Positions 26,847-34,049 of a stretch of 64,000 nucleotides of DNA are shown here, one piece after another. Source of the DNA: Paenibacillus sp. JNUCC32. GTDB lineage: Bacteria > Bacillota > Bacilli > Paenibacillales > Paenibacillaceae. The stretch is from assembly GCF_014863545.1 (NCBI RefSeq), contig NZ_CP062260.1, positions 2,976,001-3,040,000 of the forward strand, given 5' to 3'. The translations under genes and the position numbers were made by a program. The notes under the pieces were generated by a model that saw only the letters and a list, made by a program, of their open reading frames with translations, was not told the origin of the DNA and did no database searches. Every line of letters starts with the position of its first letter. The first letter of the stretch is position 1.

Positions 26847-26950
26847 CTCATAAACCTCCCCCGAAAACGTTAAATCTTAGTGTATCAGAATACTTTTCAA
26901 TAGAAAAGTCGAAATATTGCGCAGCTATCGGTACAAATCAACATTTGCAG

Positions 26951-26979
26951 ATGACAAATGCGGTGAGGGGGGCTATAAT
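26951..26979 (+). promoter_or_regulatory. Sigma-A-type promoter of mtnD
   Basis: ATGACA (26951-26956) and a perfect TATAAT (26974-26979) are separated by 17 bases, 37 nt before the mtnD start. It faces away from metH. Confidence 0.7.
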
Positions 26980-27015
26980 ACATATTAATCCAACGGGAGA
27001 AAGAGGGTTAAAGCT

Positions 27016-27552
27016 ATGGCAGAAATCGTGATTCGCAACACGAACGAACGCATTACTGGGGAAGAAAATGTTCGGGAATTCCTGAATAACCAAGAGGTTG
27101 TTTATGAGCATTGGAATATGGATAAACTCCCGGCAGATCTTCAAGAAAATTTCAAGCTGAGTGATGAAGATAAGCAGCGCATTTTGGACACTTTTGACGA
27201 AGAAATTCGCGACCTGGCTGCAAGACGCGGCTACAAAATCTGGGATGTCATCACGCTTTCCGAGTCCACGCCCAATATAGAGGACCTGCTTAAAAAATTC
27301 GAAGAAGTTCACACCCACTCGGAAGACGAAATCCGAGCGATCGTTGGCGGCAAAGGGATCTTCATTATTAAAGGCTCCGACGATGTCGGTTACTTTAACG
27401 TAGAGCTTGAGCCGGGCGACGTTATTTCCGTACCGGAAAATACGCCTCATTTCTTCACGCTGATGGAGAACAAGCAGATCATTGCGGTTCGTCTCTTTAT
27501 TGAAGAGAACGGCTGGGTAGCTACTCCGGTAGAAGATCCCCAATTCCAATAA
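27016..27552 (+). CDS. mtnD: Acireductone dioxygenase (methionine salvage)
   Basis: Cupin-fold dioxygenase of the methylthioadenosine salvage pathway; with Fe it makes the methionine precursor keto-acid. Metal ligands are His99, His101, Glu105 (VHTHSEDE) and His145 (ENTPHFF). 178 aa, normal. Other salvage genes are absent from the window, so it is monocistronic here, between its own promoter and a strong terminator. Divergence from metH links de novo and salvage methionine genes. Confidence 0.93.
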   Translation: MAEIVIRNTNERITGEENVREFLNNQEVVYEHWNMDKLPADLQENFKLSDEDKQRILDTFDEEIRDLAARRGYKIWDVITLSESTPNIEDLLKKFEEVHTHSEDEIRAIVGGKGIFIIKGSDDVGYFNVELEPGDVISVPENTPHFFTLMENKQIIAVRLFIEENGWVATPVEDPQFQ

Positions 27553-27583
27553 GCCTAAAGCGGCTGACTGAATAGGAAAATGG

Positions 27584-27634
27584 AATAAGGCAGCGCATGA
27601 TCCGCCCAACGGATGGATGCGCTGCCTTATTTAT
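27584..27634 (+). terminator. Bidirectional terminator between mtnD and the YtkA-like gene
   Basis: Fifteen-base stem AATAAGGCAGCGCAT / ATGCGCTGCCTTATT, followed by TATT on plus and preceded by A-rich sequence that becomes T-rich on minus. It lies between convergent genes. Confidence 0.85.
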
Positions 27635-27651
27635 TGGCTGTGTATGGTGTA

Positions 27652-28056
27652 TTACTCGGTTACCGTCAATTCCTTCAGCGGCATGGAGTGCTGCCCTCTT
27701 GCCGTGACATGGGAAACGATGCGATAGGTTCCTGCTTCCTCGAAGGTTTTCTCCATTTTGTAGACCCCGCCTTGATCATGCTTAACCGGAACCTTTGCCT
27801 GAACGCCTCCGCCTTCCAGCGTCACTTCGAATTCCACGTCGTTTGCATCTTCGACCGGGCTGCCTGCTTGTGTTACCTTCGCTTCGATCAACACTTTCTC
27901 GCCTGCCTTAATGCTCTCTGGCGTCAGAGAGAGCTCTACGATAATCGGCTCCGCCATCACATCATCACTGGGCGCCGCCTTGCTGTCATTGCATGCGGCA
28001 AGCGCAACCGCCATCAACACCATGGCTGCAATAAAGGCCATCTTTTTCCTGGTCAT
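27652..28056 (-). CDS. YtkA/FixH-like lipoprotein, 134 aa
   Basis: Lipoprotein signal peptide with lipobox LAAC (Cys22) after a hydrophobic core, then a single Ig-like YtkA/FixH domain (LSLTPESIKAGEKVLIEAKV...GTYRIVSHVTARGQHSMP). Members of this group are extracytoplasmic and have been tied to copper or respiratory oxidase functions, but no such gene is near. Monocistronic, with its leader in the 28,057-28,240 gap. Confidence 0.72.
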   Translation of the reverse strand: MTRKKMAFIAAMVLMAVALAACNDSKAAPSDDVMAEPIIVELSLTPESIKAGEKVLIEAKVTQAGSPVEDANDVEFEVTLEGGGVQAKVPVKHDQGGVYKMEKTFEEAGTYRIVSHVTARGQHSMPLKELTVTE

Positions 28057-28239
28057 CCAACCACCTCTTTTACGAATTCATGCTATGTATGATTTATTCA
28101 CGTAATGGTCCATTCCAAACAGCGTCATTTTCCTAATTCATTATATCGCATTATTCTTTAACTTCTATCTCATGCAGCTTACAATTGTGTGACGTTTGTC
28201 ACTGCCAACAGCCTCTTTCCTTTCAAACATGGCAACCAA

Positions 28240-28283
28240 CAAAAAAACAGCCCCGAATCGCATCAGCTGCTGCCAGGACTGTT
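28240..28283 (-). terminator. Intrinsic terminator after the HAD-IA gene
   Basis: Minus-strand hairpin AACAGTCC / GGGGCTGTT (with an inner GCAGC-rich section) followed by TTTTTTT, about 70 nt past the HAD stop codon. Confidence 0.7.
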
Positions 28284-28350
28284 CCTATGTACGCTAATAT
28301 ATCTCGCTAATAGATCTTGTAGAATAGTCGTGAACTCTTGATCACGTCAT

Positions 28351-29142
28351 TTATAAGGACGCCACAATAGCATGCAGCTCGGATAAATGTTTGATCTCAA
28401 ACTTCGGCTGAATGGCCGGATCATGAGGCCGGTCTACCCGATTGATCCAAACCGTATGCAGTCCTGCGGCATTGCCGCCTTTAATATCTGTGGTCAGCTT
28501 ATCTCCCACCATCACGGCCTGATCCGCCTCGACGCCTAACAGATCAAGCGCATGCTTGAATATGGAAACATCCGGCTTGCCTTTGCCGAAATCACCCGAG
28601 ATAATAATGTGGTCAAAATAAGGGACCAGTTCCGGAACGCCATCAAGCTTCTCCTGCTGCAAATCCGGACTTCCGTTCGTTAGAAGCAGCAGCTTCACGT
28701 TACCCTGCAATTCCTTCAGCACTTCAAAGGTTTCTTCATATACGTAAGGTCTTGTTCTGCGTTCCGCAGCAAATTGCGTTGCCAACGTCTCAGCCAACGC
28801 TTCATTATCAACGCCAAGGCGATGAAGTCCGCGACGCCAGGATTCCTTGCGGTATACGGGAGCCAATTCTTGCAGCTTTCGGAATTCGGGCTGGGATCCA
28901 GCCGTAAAATTAGCCCACAAGCCTTCAAACGGATTGATCCCGATCATTTTGGTAAAAGCAAAAGTATCATAGGATTCATACAATGCTCTTGCTTCTTCAC
29001 GCACCGCGGCCAAAAGCGCGCCGGCATCAACGCCGGTTTCCGCCGCTCCGGCTTGGCATGTCACTTCAAACGCTTCTTCTACACTGCGTTCATCCCACAA
29101 CAACGTATCGTCCAAATCAAACAAAACCGCAGCAATCGGCAT
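28351..29142 (-). CDS. HAD-IA family hydrolase (YjjG/YsaA-like phosphatase)
   Basis: 263 aa. Motif I LFDLDDTLLWDE, motif II LLLTNGS, motif III Lys in GDFGKGKPD, motif IV VMVGDKLTTDIKGG. The C1 cap fits a nucleotide or small-metabolite phosphatase. ATG 29142 has AGGAG 10 nt upstream; upstream ATGs would include that site inside the coding region. Confidence 0.82.
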   Translation of the reverse strand: MPIAAVLFDLDDTLLWDERSVEEAFEVTCQAGAAETGVDAGALLAAVREEARALYESYDTFAFTKMIGINPFEGLWANFTAGSQPEFRKLQELAPVYRKESWRRGLHRLGVDNEALAETLATQFAAERRTRPYVYEETFEVLKELQGNVKLLLLTNGSPDLQQEKLDGVPELVPYFDHIIISGDFGKGKPDVSIFKHALDLLGVEADQAVMVGDKLTTDIKGGNAAGLHTVWINRVDRPHDPAIQPKFEIKHLSELHAIVASL

Positions 29143-29185
29143 TTCTCTCCCACTCCTCATATACATTGTGATCTACTCAATCGGG

Positions 29186-29710
29186 TTAGTTGTGCTCCAC
29201 TGGAATTTGATGAGTCTTTGCAAACTCTTCCAATCTTTCGCCCATGGCTTTGGTATCGTAAAGATTCATCATTCGTGAGAACACCCAGTTGCCTGCTTTT
29301 CCCTTGCCTTGGATCACGACGGAACCCGAAGCCAATTTGATCTTCTCGATATCCGATACGGCCAGACGGCGTTCCCGGTTGAACTTCATGGTCGACACGG
29401 AAGCCCGCTCAATCTTCAAATAAGGCTTGCGGAGAAATATCATGAGCGCCAACAGGATATACAAGCTGACGCCAACCCAATTCAATACATCATTGCTTCC
29501 GCCGGCTGCCTGTGAAGTTGCCGTTCCGAGAAGCGCATACAAACCGGCCAATGCAACAAGCACTAACGGAAGTACATACTTACGTCCCTTAAACACGTCA
29601 TGCTTATCATTAATCGCAGACCCTTGATACGAGGTCAATCCCTGCTTTTTGCGCTGTTTGTTAAGTTGCGACATATTTTTGCTGACTTTTCTTTCCCATG
29701 AACGTGACAT
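29186..29710 (-). CDS. Membrane protein of unknown function, 174 aa
   Basis: A basic, helical N-terminal third (MSRSWERKVSKNMSQLNKQRKKQ) precedes two membrane segments (YVLPLVLVALAGLYALLG and VLNWVGVSLYILLALMIFL). A C-terminal domain on the cytoplasmic side (KIERASVSTMKFNRERRLAV...) follows and resembles a small PH-like fold. ATG 29710 with AGGGGGA. No family name recognised with certainty. Confidence 0.65.
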   Translation of the reverse strand: MSRSWERKVSKNMSQLNKQRKKQGLTSYQGSAINDKHDVFKGRKYVLPLVLVALAGLYALLGTATSQAAGGSNDVLNWVGVSLYILLALMIFLRKPYLKIERASVSTMKFNRERRLAVSDIEKIKLASGSVVIQGKGKAGNWVFSRMMNLYDTKAMGERLEEFAKTHQIPVEHN

Positions 29711-29756
29711 TTGGTTCCCCCTGAACTCATAATCAAAATGTTTATAAACCATATAA

Positions 29757-29803
29757 ACTTGGGGTAACCGTAATCGATTATCCGAATGGCCGGTACCCCA
29801 AGT
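29757..29803 (-). terminator. Probable terminator after the DUF896 gene
   Basis: Perfect stem ACTTGGGGTA-CCG / CGGTACCCCAAGT with a 20-nt loop, 65 nt past the stop. The following minus-strand sequence TTATATGGTTTATAA is AT-rich but not a true T run, so strength is uncertain. Confidence 0.5.
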
Positions 29804-29868
29804 ATTATTATGCTATCCTTCGATCTGTTCACGGATCCTCTGAATATATATCCTTGAACGGTTATCGA

Positions 29869-30075
29869 CTAGTGCTTTAATCGCGGGCCGCCTTTTTGTT
29901 CGTTTTCATCAACCCATTCAATCGATTCCAGCTGTTGTCTAAAGTTACTGCGAATATTGTTAAGGTATATTTCCCGAAGCTCGGCCCGCTCTTTGAGCTC
30001 CTCCTCGGTCAACCCTTCATTCTTCTTCTTTCTTGCTAATACATTGATGCGTTCTACCAAAGTATCGATGTCCAT
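29869..30075 (-). CDS. DUF896 (YnzC-like) protein, 68 aa
   Basis: Small helical-hairpin protein: IDTLVERINVLARKKKNEGLTEEELKERAELREIYLNNIRSNFRQQL is the two-helix DUF896 core. In Bacillus the family member ynzC is in the SOS-regulated yneA operon next to lexA. Here it is again beside lexA, but a terminator-like hairpin (30,120-30,160) stands between it and the yneA-like gene. No LexA box was found directly upstream. Molecular role unknown. Confidence 0.85.
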   Translation of the reverse strand: MDIDTLVERINVLARKKKNEGLTEEELKERAELREIYLNNIRSNFRQQLESIEWVDENEQKGGPRLKH

Positions 30076-30119
30076 GACTTCTCCTCCAATTTCGATATCA
30101 TGTATAACTTAAACATGTG

Positions 30120-30160
30120 AAAAAGAGCTTGTCAAGGCAACTGAGCCCTTGCAAACTCTT
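30120..30160 (-). terminator. Intrinsic terminator after the yneA-like gene
   Basis: Minus-strand stem AAGAGTTTGCAAGG / CCTTGACAAGCTCTT with TTTTT after it. It lies 205 nt downstream of the YneA-like stop; the 200 bases between hold no ORF that I can support, where Bacillus has the yneB resolvase. Confidence 0.7.
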
Positions 30161-30366
30161 CTAAGAACAAATAGGAACATATGATGCGCATAAACGAATA
30201 CCGTCTATGGAGAGGTAATCTATAGTTATCTATTGTAAACGCACTATTACGCGTAAATGATTCAATCTGACAAGCAGAATATGATGTGTAATTAAACAGG
30301 AAGTAACCAGTAGTATGTGGTGATTATATGGAGTATGAATGCCAATTGGTTAGAAGCAACGTCAAA

Positions 30367-30738
30367 TCACCAAACCGGCAATGACAGCACTTCCCCAGCC
30401 TGTATGTCCGGACCCTTCAATCCGTTCATTCTTCGTATGCTATCCAGATATACGCGTGTATCCATATCCGCAGGTTTGTGAAGGGAAGCAATTCGCCACA
30501 AGCTATCGCCATATTGAACGATCACCTGCTTCTCTCCAGTCGGCTTCTCTGTCCCACCGGCAAAAACGGAATATGCACCTGTCCAAAAGATGGCCACAAT
30601 TAGCAGGGTGAACAACAGTTTATTCAAAGGGATCGAAGCTATCTTCGATTTCAAGTAAATGCCCCAAGTCTTCGATGATTGTTCTGTTACCACCGGAACG
30701 TTCTCATAAATGCTGCGGTATGTACTGTATTTCAACAT
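30367..30738 (-). CDS. YneA-like SOS cell-division inhibitor (LysM protein)
   Basis: 123 aa. Cytoplasmic start, one membrane segment (NKLLFTLLIVAIFWTGAYSVFA) and a C-terminal LysM domain (IVQYGDSLWRIASLHKP...DIQAGEVLSLPVW). This is the layout of Bacillus YneA, which blocks division during SOS. It is divergent from lexA with LexA boxes in between, as in Bacillus. ATG 30738 follows GGGAGATGATGATTCC. Confidence 0.8.
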   Translation of the reverse strand: MLKYSTYRSIYENVPVVTEQSSKTWGIYLKSKIASIPLNKLLFTLLIVAIFWTGAYSVFAGGTEKPTGEKQVIVQYGDSLWRIASLHKPADMDTRVYLDSIRRMNGLKGPDIQAGEVLSLPVW

Positions 30739-30787
30739 GGAATCATCATCTCCCAAACAAGTGTTCTCTTATGGATTCATCTTAACA

Positions 30788-30870
30788 CGAACACTTGTTT
30801 GATTCAATACCCAAAAGAACATTTGTTCTATTTTTATTTTAGAACTTATGTTTGTACGAACGGTAGTTCT
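30788..30870. promoter_or_regulatory. Cluster of four LexA (SOS) boxes between yneA-like gene and lexA
   Basis: Sites of the Gram-positive type GAAC-N4-GTTY: CGAACACTTGTTTG (30788-30801), AGAACATTTGTTCT (30816-30829, perfect), AGAACTTATGTTTG (30841-30854) and CGAACGGTAGTTCT (30857-30870). The last lies between TTGTAC (30852-30857) and TATAAT (30875-30880), the likely lexA promoter, giving autoregulation. Confidence 0.9.
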
Positions 30871-30914
30871 ATGTTATAATTTTCCCAAACGTTACTAAAT
30901 GGGGTTGATACGGC

Positions 30915-31541
30915 ATGTCGAAAATATCCAGCCGCCAGCTGGCGATCTTAGAGTTTATCCGCAACGAAGTTCGTAGCAAGGGTTACCCGCCTTCTGTCCG
31001 GGAAATCGGCGAGGCTGTCGGACTAGCTTCCAGTTCTACGGTCCATGGTCATCTGGACCGTTTGGAGAAGAAAGGCCTGATCCGCCGTGACCCTACGAAA
31101 CCAAGAGCGATCGAGCTGCTTGGCCAAGAAGAATCCGAGAGCGCGAATCTGTTTACGCACACCATTGCCAGAGTGCCTGTCGTCGGGAAAGTCACAGCAG
31201 GTGTGCCGATTACGGCCATGGAGAACATTGAAGACTATTTCCCGCTCCCGCAGCATTACGTGGGCGACGATAAGGTGTTCATGTTGTCCGTAGTCGGCGA
31301 CAGTATGATTGAAGCCGGTATTCACAGCGGTGACTACGTCATCGTTCGCCAGCAGCAAACCGCGGACAATGGTGACATTGTCGTAGCAATGACAGAAGAA
31401 GATGAAGCAACCGTGAAGACCTTCTATAAGGAGAAGGACCATGTACGATTGCAGCCGGAGAATCCTACCTATGAGCCGCTGCGCTTGAACCATGTTACGA
31501 TTCTCGGGAAAGTGATCGGTCTCTTCAGGGACGTACACTAA
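30915..31541 (+). CDS. lexA: LexA repressor
   Basis: SOS repressor, 208 aa. The N-terminal winged helix ([20 protein letters not shown]...[16 protein letters not shown]) binds the boxes described above. The autocleavage bond is Ala95-Gly96 (TAGVP) and the Ser130 (VGDSM) and Lys168 dyad is intact. It should control the host yneA-like gene and, by the boxes at 37,883-37,919, the prophage UvrX operon. Confidence 0.97.
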   Translation: MSKISSRQLAILEFIRNEVRSKGYPPSVREIGEAVGLASSSTVHGHLDRLEKKGLIRRDPTKPRAIELLGQEESESANLFTHTIARVPVVGKVTAGVPITAMENIEDYFPLPQHYVGDDKVFMLSVVGDSMIEAGIHSGDYVIVRQQQTADNGDIVVAMTEEDEATVKTFYKEKDHVRLQPENPTYEPLRLNHVTILGKVIGLFRDVH

Positions 31542-31559
31542 TTCCATAGAATTATGAAT

Positions 31560-31599
31560 AAGAGGTTACCTTCCTTATTTGGATGGTAACCTCTTTTTT
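31560..31599 (+). terminator. Intrinsic terminator after lexA
   Basis: AAGAGGTTACC / GGTAACCTCTT stem, 14-nt loop, then TTTTT. Confidence 0.9.
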
Positions 31600-31609
31600 A
31601 GGACATGCA

Positions 31610-32416
31610 CTAGAACGTTCCGGTCTTACGCAACACTAGAACCAACGCATTTTGCTTAAGATCTAATTGATACATTCTTTCAGAAACATAGTCCGGCGAA
31701 CCTTCGCCTCCCGGTCCCTCCGTAGACTGCAGAACAAGCTTATTCTCCTTCACCTCGGGAGCCGTACCTGGTCTATAATACGAAAAGTAGGATACCAAGG
31801 ACTCATCCTGAAATCGAAGCTGCACGGCATTACCCGTTTCATGCTCTACGGCGAACGCATAGATTTGTATGCCATGACAGTCCCTATATTGCGGTGCGAG
31901 TATAAATACATCGGCATCTTGAAACGGCAGGCGAATCATATCAACCGGAGCAGATGTCGGTTGAATAAATGTAAGCCCCTCCAGCGTAGTGACTTCATTT
32001 GTAACTTGGTTAGTGCTATACTGCACGCTGTAGTTTCCGGTAAACGACCGATCTGTTTCGATACCGAAGCAGCTCGGTGCACCCAATGTCGTTATTTTTT
32101 CCTGTCCAACTGCAATAACGTTTAACTGTCCTTCATCCGTTACGCCTTGTGCCCGGATTGTCTCCTCCTTAGTAGGGGGCATAGTCCCTGCTCTCTGTTG
32201 TTCGTCCCCGCCAAAAGGCAATTGAAAGGCAATTAAAATAATCAGAAGCATGAACCCGCCAGCCAATCCAACTTGTAAGTACTTTCGACGTTTAGGTTTG
32301 CTGTCGGTGAAAATCACGGACCTATGCACGTTTTTTTTCATTTCGGACGTGAACTTTTCATTTGAAAAAGGAGCTTTTTTAGCACGGTTGTACCAGTCTG
32401 GTTTATCCTCACTCAT
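31610..32416 (-). CDS. Putative membrane anti-sigma factor, 268 aa
   Basis: Cytoplasmic N-terminus of about 48 residues, a single membrane segment (LQVGLAGGFMLLIILIAFQL) and a large extracytoplasmic domain without a recognised motif. It overlaps the sigma-factor gene by 8 nt, the usual arrangement for an ECF sigma and its regulator. The N-terminus lacks a zinc anti-sigma HxxxCxxC motif. Role inferred from position and topology. Confidence 0.62.
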   Translation of the reverse strand: MSEDKPDWYNRAKKAPFSNEKFTSEMKKNVHRSVIFTDSKPKRRKYLQVGLAGGFMLLIILIAFQLPFGGDEQQRAGTMPPTKEETIRAQGVTDEGQLNVIAVGQEKITTLGAPSCFGIETDRSFTGNYSVQYSTNQVTNEVTTLEGLTFIQPTSAPVDMIRLPFQDADVFILAPQYRDCHGIQIYAFAVEHETGNAVQLRFQDESLVSYFSYYRPGTAPEVKENKLVLQSTEGPGGEGSPDYVSERMYQLDLKQNALVLVLRKTGTF

Positions 32417-32945
32417 CGTTCTTCTCCTTCATTAGTTTTTGTACTTTTTTCCTGGCCCGATGCAATCTGGATTTTACAGTGCCTATCGCAATATGAAGCA
32501 GCTTCGCAATCTCATGCATCGGCATTTCATAGTATAGGTCCAGGACCAATACTTCCCTAAGCTTGCTCGGCAAAGTCATAATCATTGCCCATATTTCATC
32601 CGTATACTGCTCGTCCCAATATTCCGCTTCCGCTGACCGGCTTGACGAACTGGCGGTAAGCTTGTCTTTAAGGATGACTTTCCGAAAGAAAAAAGCCTGT
32701 TTGTACCGAAACGCCGTATGTCGCGTGATCGTTAGCAGCCACGTTTTCAGCGTCGCCTGACCGCGAAAGGTATGTATGCCGTAATAGGCCTTAATAAAGG
32801 CTTCTTGTGCAATATCGTCTGCCAAGGCATGCTGTTTGGTCAAAAAATACGCATAATTCCACACATCGTTTCCATATTCATTCATGATTTTATCCAGCGT
32901 CTGGCTGTCCATGACCGTCATCTGCTTTAAGTATTCGAGCTCCAA
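32409..32945 (-). CDS. ECF-type RNA polymerase sigma factor
   Basis: About 178 aa. Region 2 is NDVWNYAYFLTKQHALADDIAQEAFIKAY, with the core-binding DDIAQEAF helix, and region 4 is LPSKLREVLVLDLYYEMPMHEIAKLLHIAIGTVKSRLHRARK. I favour TTG 32945 (GAGG 8 nt upstream) over GTG 32954 or an internal ATG at 32921. A terminator-like hairpin precedes it. Target promoters unknown; ECF operons are often self-activated. Confidence 0.85.
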   Translation of the reverse strand: MELEYLKQMTVMDSQTLDKIMNEYGNDVWNYAYFLTKQHALADDIAQEAFIKAYYGIHTFRGQATLKTWLLTITRHTAFRYKQAFFFRKVILKDKLTASSSSRSAEAEYWDEQYTDEIWAMIMTLPSKLREVLVLDLYYEMPMHEIAKLLHIAIGTVKSRLHRARKKVQKLMKEKNDE

Positions 32946-33005
32946 CCGATTCACCTCATCTAATTAGAGTCATGGAAGCGAGCAAAGGTTCCTTTTTTCG
33001 CAAAA

Positions 33006-33041
33006 TAAAAAAGAATCTCCCGTAGGTAAGGGAAGATTCTA
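33006..33041 (-). terminator. Terminator-like hairpin in the leader of the ECF sigma gene
   Basis: Minus-strand stem AGAATCTTCCC / GGGAGATTCT followed by TTTTTTATTTT, 60 nt before the sigma-factor start. No minus-strand gene lies upstream of it inside the next 700 bases, so it does not close an obvious transcript. Confidence 0.6.
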
Positions 33042-33190
33042 TTCTATAAAGTATAAACAACCCGATCTTTCATTTGCGCTAAAATGTAGATATAAAGACA
33101 CTATTTAACATATTTAACTTACAATCTCTAATATTTAATGGTATTATTTAGGAGGTTGGCCGACCTAAACTGTTTTTGGGAGGTAGTTAA

Positions 33191-33706
33191 ATGAAGAAAT
33201 TATCCATAGCAACATTTATCGCAACGGTATTAATTCTTGCTACTGCTCATTCTGCCTTTGCAAATTCCCCAAGCCCGAACCCTGATTCAGATACAGCCAC
33301 TATTCAGGCACTGACGAATTATGAAAGTGAGCCCAACGATAATTATGAATCGGCTGACACTGCCGTGTTGTATGAATGGGATAACGGTACAAACTATGGA
33401 TATATTAGCAGCATGGGCGATCTTGATTTCTGGCACTTGCCGACTAATAACGCAAGTTCCTATAATATCAGTCTATATTCGCCTGGCTCTTACTTTAATT
33501 ATAACTTTGCAGTCTACGAGAAAGTGCCTGGCCAAAATGGATATACTGAAGTTGCTCGCTCCTATGCAATAAACGGTGTCGCCGGCGTTAGTGTACCGGG
33601 ATTAAAAAGCGACGGTACCATCCCTAATTACTATGTTATGGTATACGGGAACATGGGCTTCAATATATTAGATCCATACCGACTCACAATTCATGCTGTT
33701 TACTAA
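33191..33706 (+). CDS. Small secreted protein with PPC-like domain, 171 aa
   Basis: Signal peptide (MKKLSIATFIATVLILATAHSAFA, cleaved near residue 24) and then a beta-sandwich whose opening ESEPNDNYESADTA and GDLDFWHL match bacterial pre-peptidase C-terminal (PPC) domains. No catalytic domain is attached, so it is a stand-alone exported domain. GGGAGG precedes the ATG by 7 nt, and an inverted repeat TTTAGG/CCTAAA (33147-33169) lies just upstream and could be regulatory. It is the last host gene before the glnA remnant. Confidence 0.7.
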   Translation: MKKLSIATFIATVLILATAHSAFANSPSPNPDSDTATIQALTNYESEPNDNYESADTAVLYEWDNGTNYGYISSMGDLDFWHLPTNNASSYNISLYSPGSYFNYNFAVYEKVPGQNGYTEVARSYAINGVAGVSVPGLKSDGTIPNYYVMVYGNMGFNILDPYRLTIHAVY

Positions 33707-33736
33707 TGAATTTTAAATGCTGAAATCATGTTTGCA

Positions 33737-33772
33737 TTAAAAAATCCCCGCTGCCACTTGGCAGCGGGGATT
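33737..33772 (-). terminator. Terminator of the displaced glnA end
   Basis: Thirteen-base perfect stem AATCCCCGCTGCC / GGCAGCGGGGATT with a 4-nt loop and TTTTTT after it on the minus strand, 6 nt past the TAA of the GlnA fragment. It looks like the native glnA terminator. Confidence 0.85.
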
Positions 33773-33778
33773 CCTCTA

Positions 33779-33829
33779 TTAATACATCGTAATGTACTGA
33801 TCGCGTTCCCATTGGTGAACTTGCGTTCT
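33779..33829 (-). pseudogene. glnA: 3'-terminal fragment of glnA (glutamine synthetase)
   Basis: Sixteen codons plus stop on the minus strand read RTQVHQWERDQYITMY, the well-known C-terminus of Gram-positive glutamine synthetase (Bacillus ends in RTQVHPWEREQYM...). The frame further upstream (NITLAK, read backwards from the junction) no longer resembles GlnA, and no GlnA body exists elsewhere in the window. The best explanation is that an integrative element entered the 3' end of glnA and displaced this piece; the rest of glnA should lie past the element's other end, beyond 64,000. Confidence 0.78.
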
Positions 33830-34049
33830 GTTTATGGTCAAAGCTTTCAAATAAAATTTTCCCTTCATTATATAGCGCGTTTTTCATGGCTTTAAATTTC
33901 AAGCTTTTCATACCTTTGTATCCTTTATTTTAAGTTTGGGGGCAATCAGGGGGACATTTTGGGGGCATAACTTTAACAAGAAGGCATTACTCTTAAAACT
34001 TCAAAAATAAACAAACTAGCAATTAATAAAGGACCCCATGGGTCCTTTA
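33830..34049. other. Inferred left end of the prophage
   Basis: First bases inside the element. No credible gene. It contains three imperfect G-rich units (TTTGGGGGC, CAGGGGGAC, TTTTGGGGGC at 33935-33967). The hybrid minus-strand frame across the junction (MKSLKFKAMK...) is not a recognised protein. Confidence 0.5.

Noticed and set aside
26938..27609. 223-aa minus-strand ORF across mtnD
   Set aside because: Antisense shadow of the well-supported acireductone dioxygenase gene.
33191..33706. PPC-like secreted protein as prophage cargo
   Set aside because: It lies outside the glnA junction on the host side and separate from the element.
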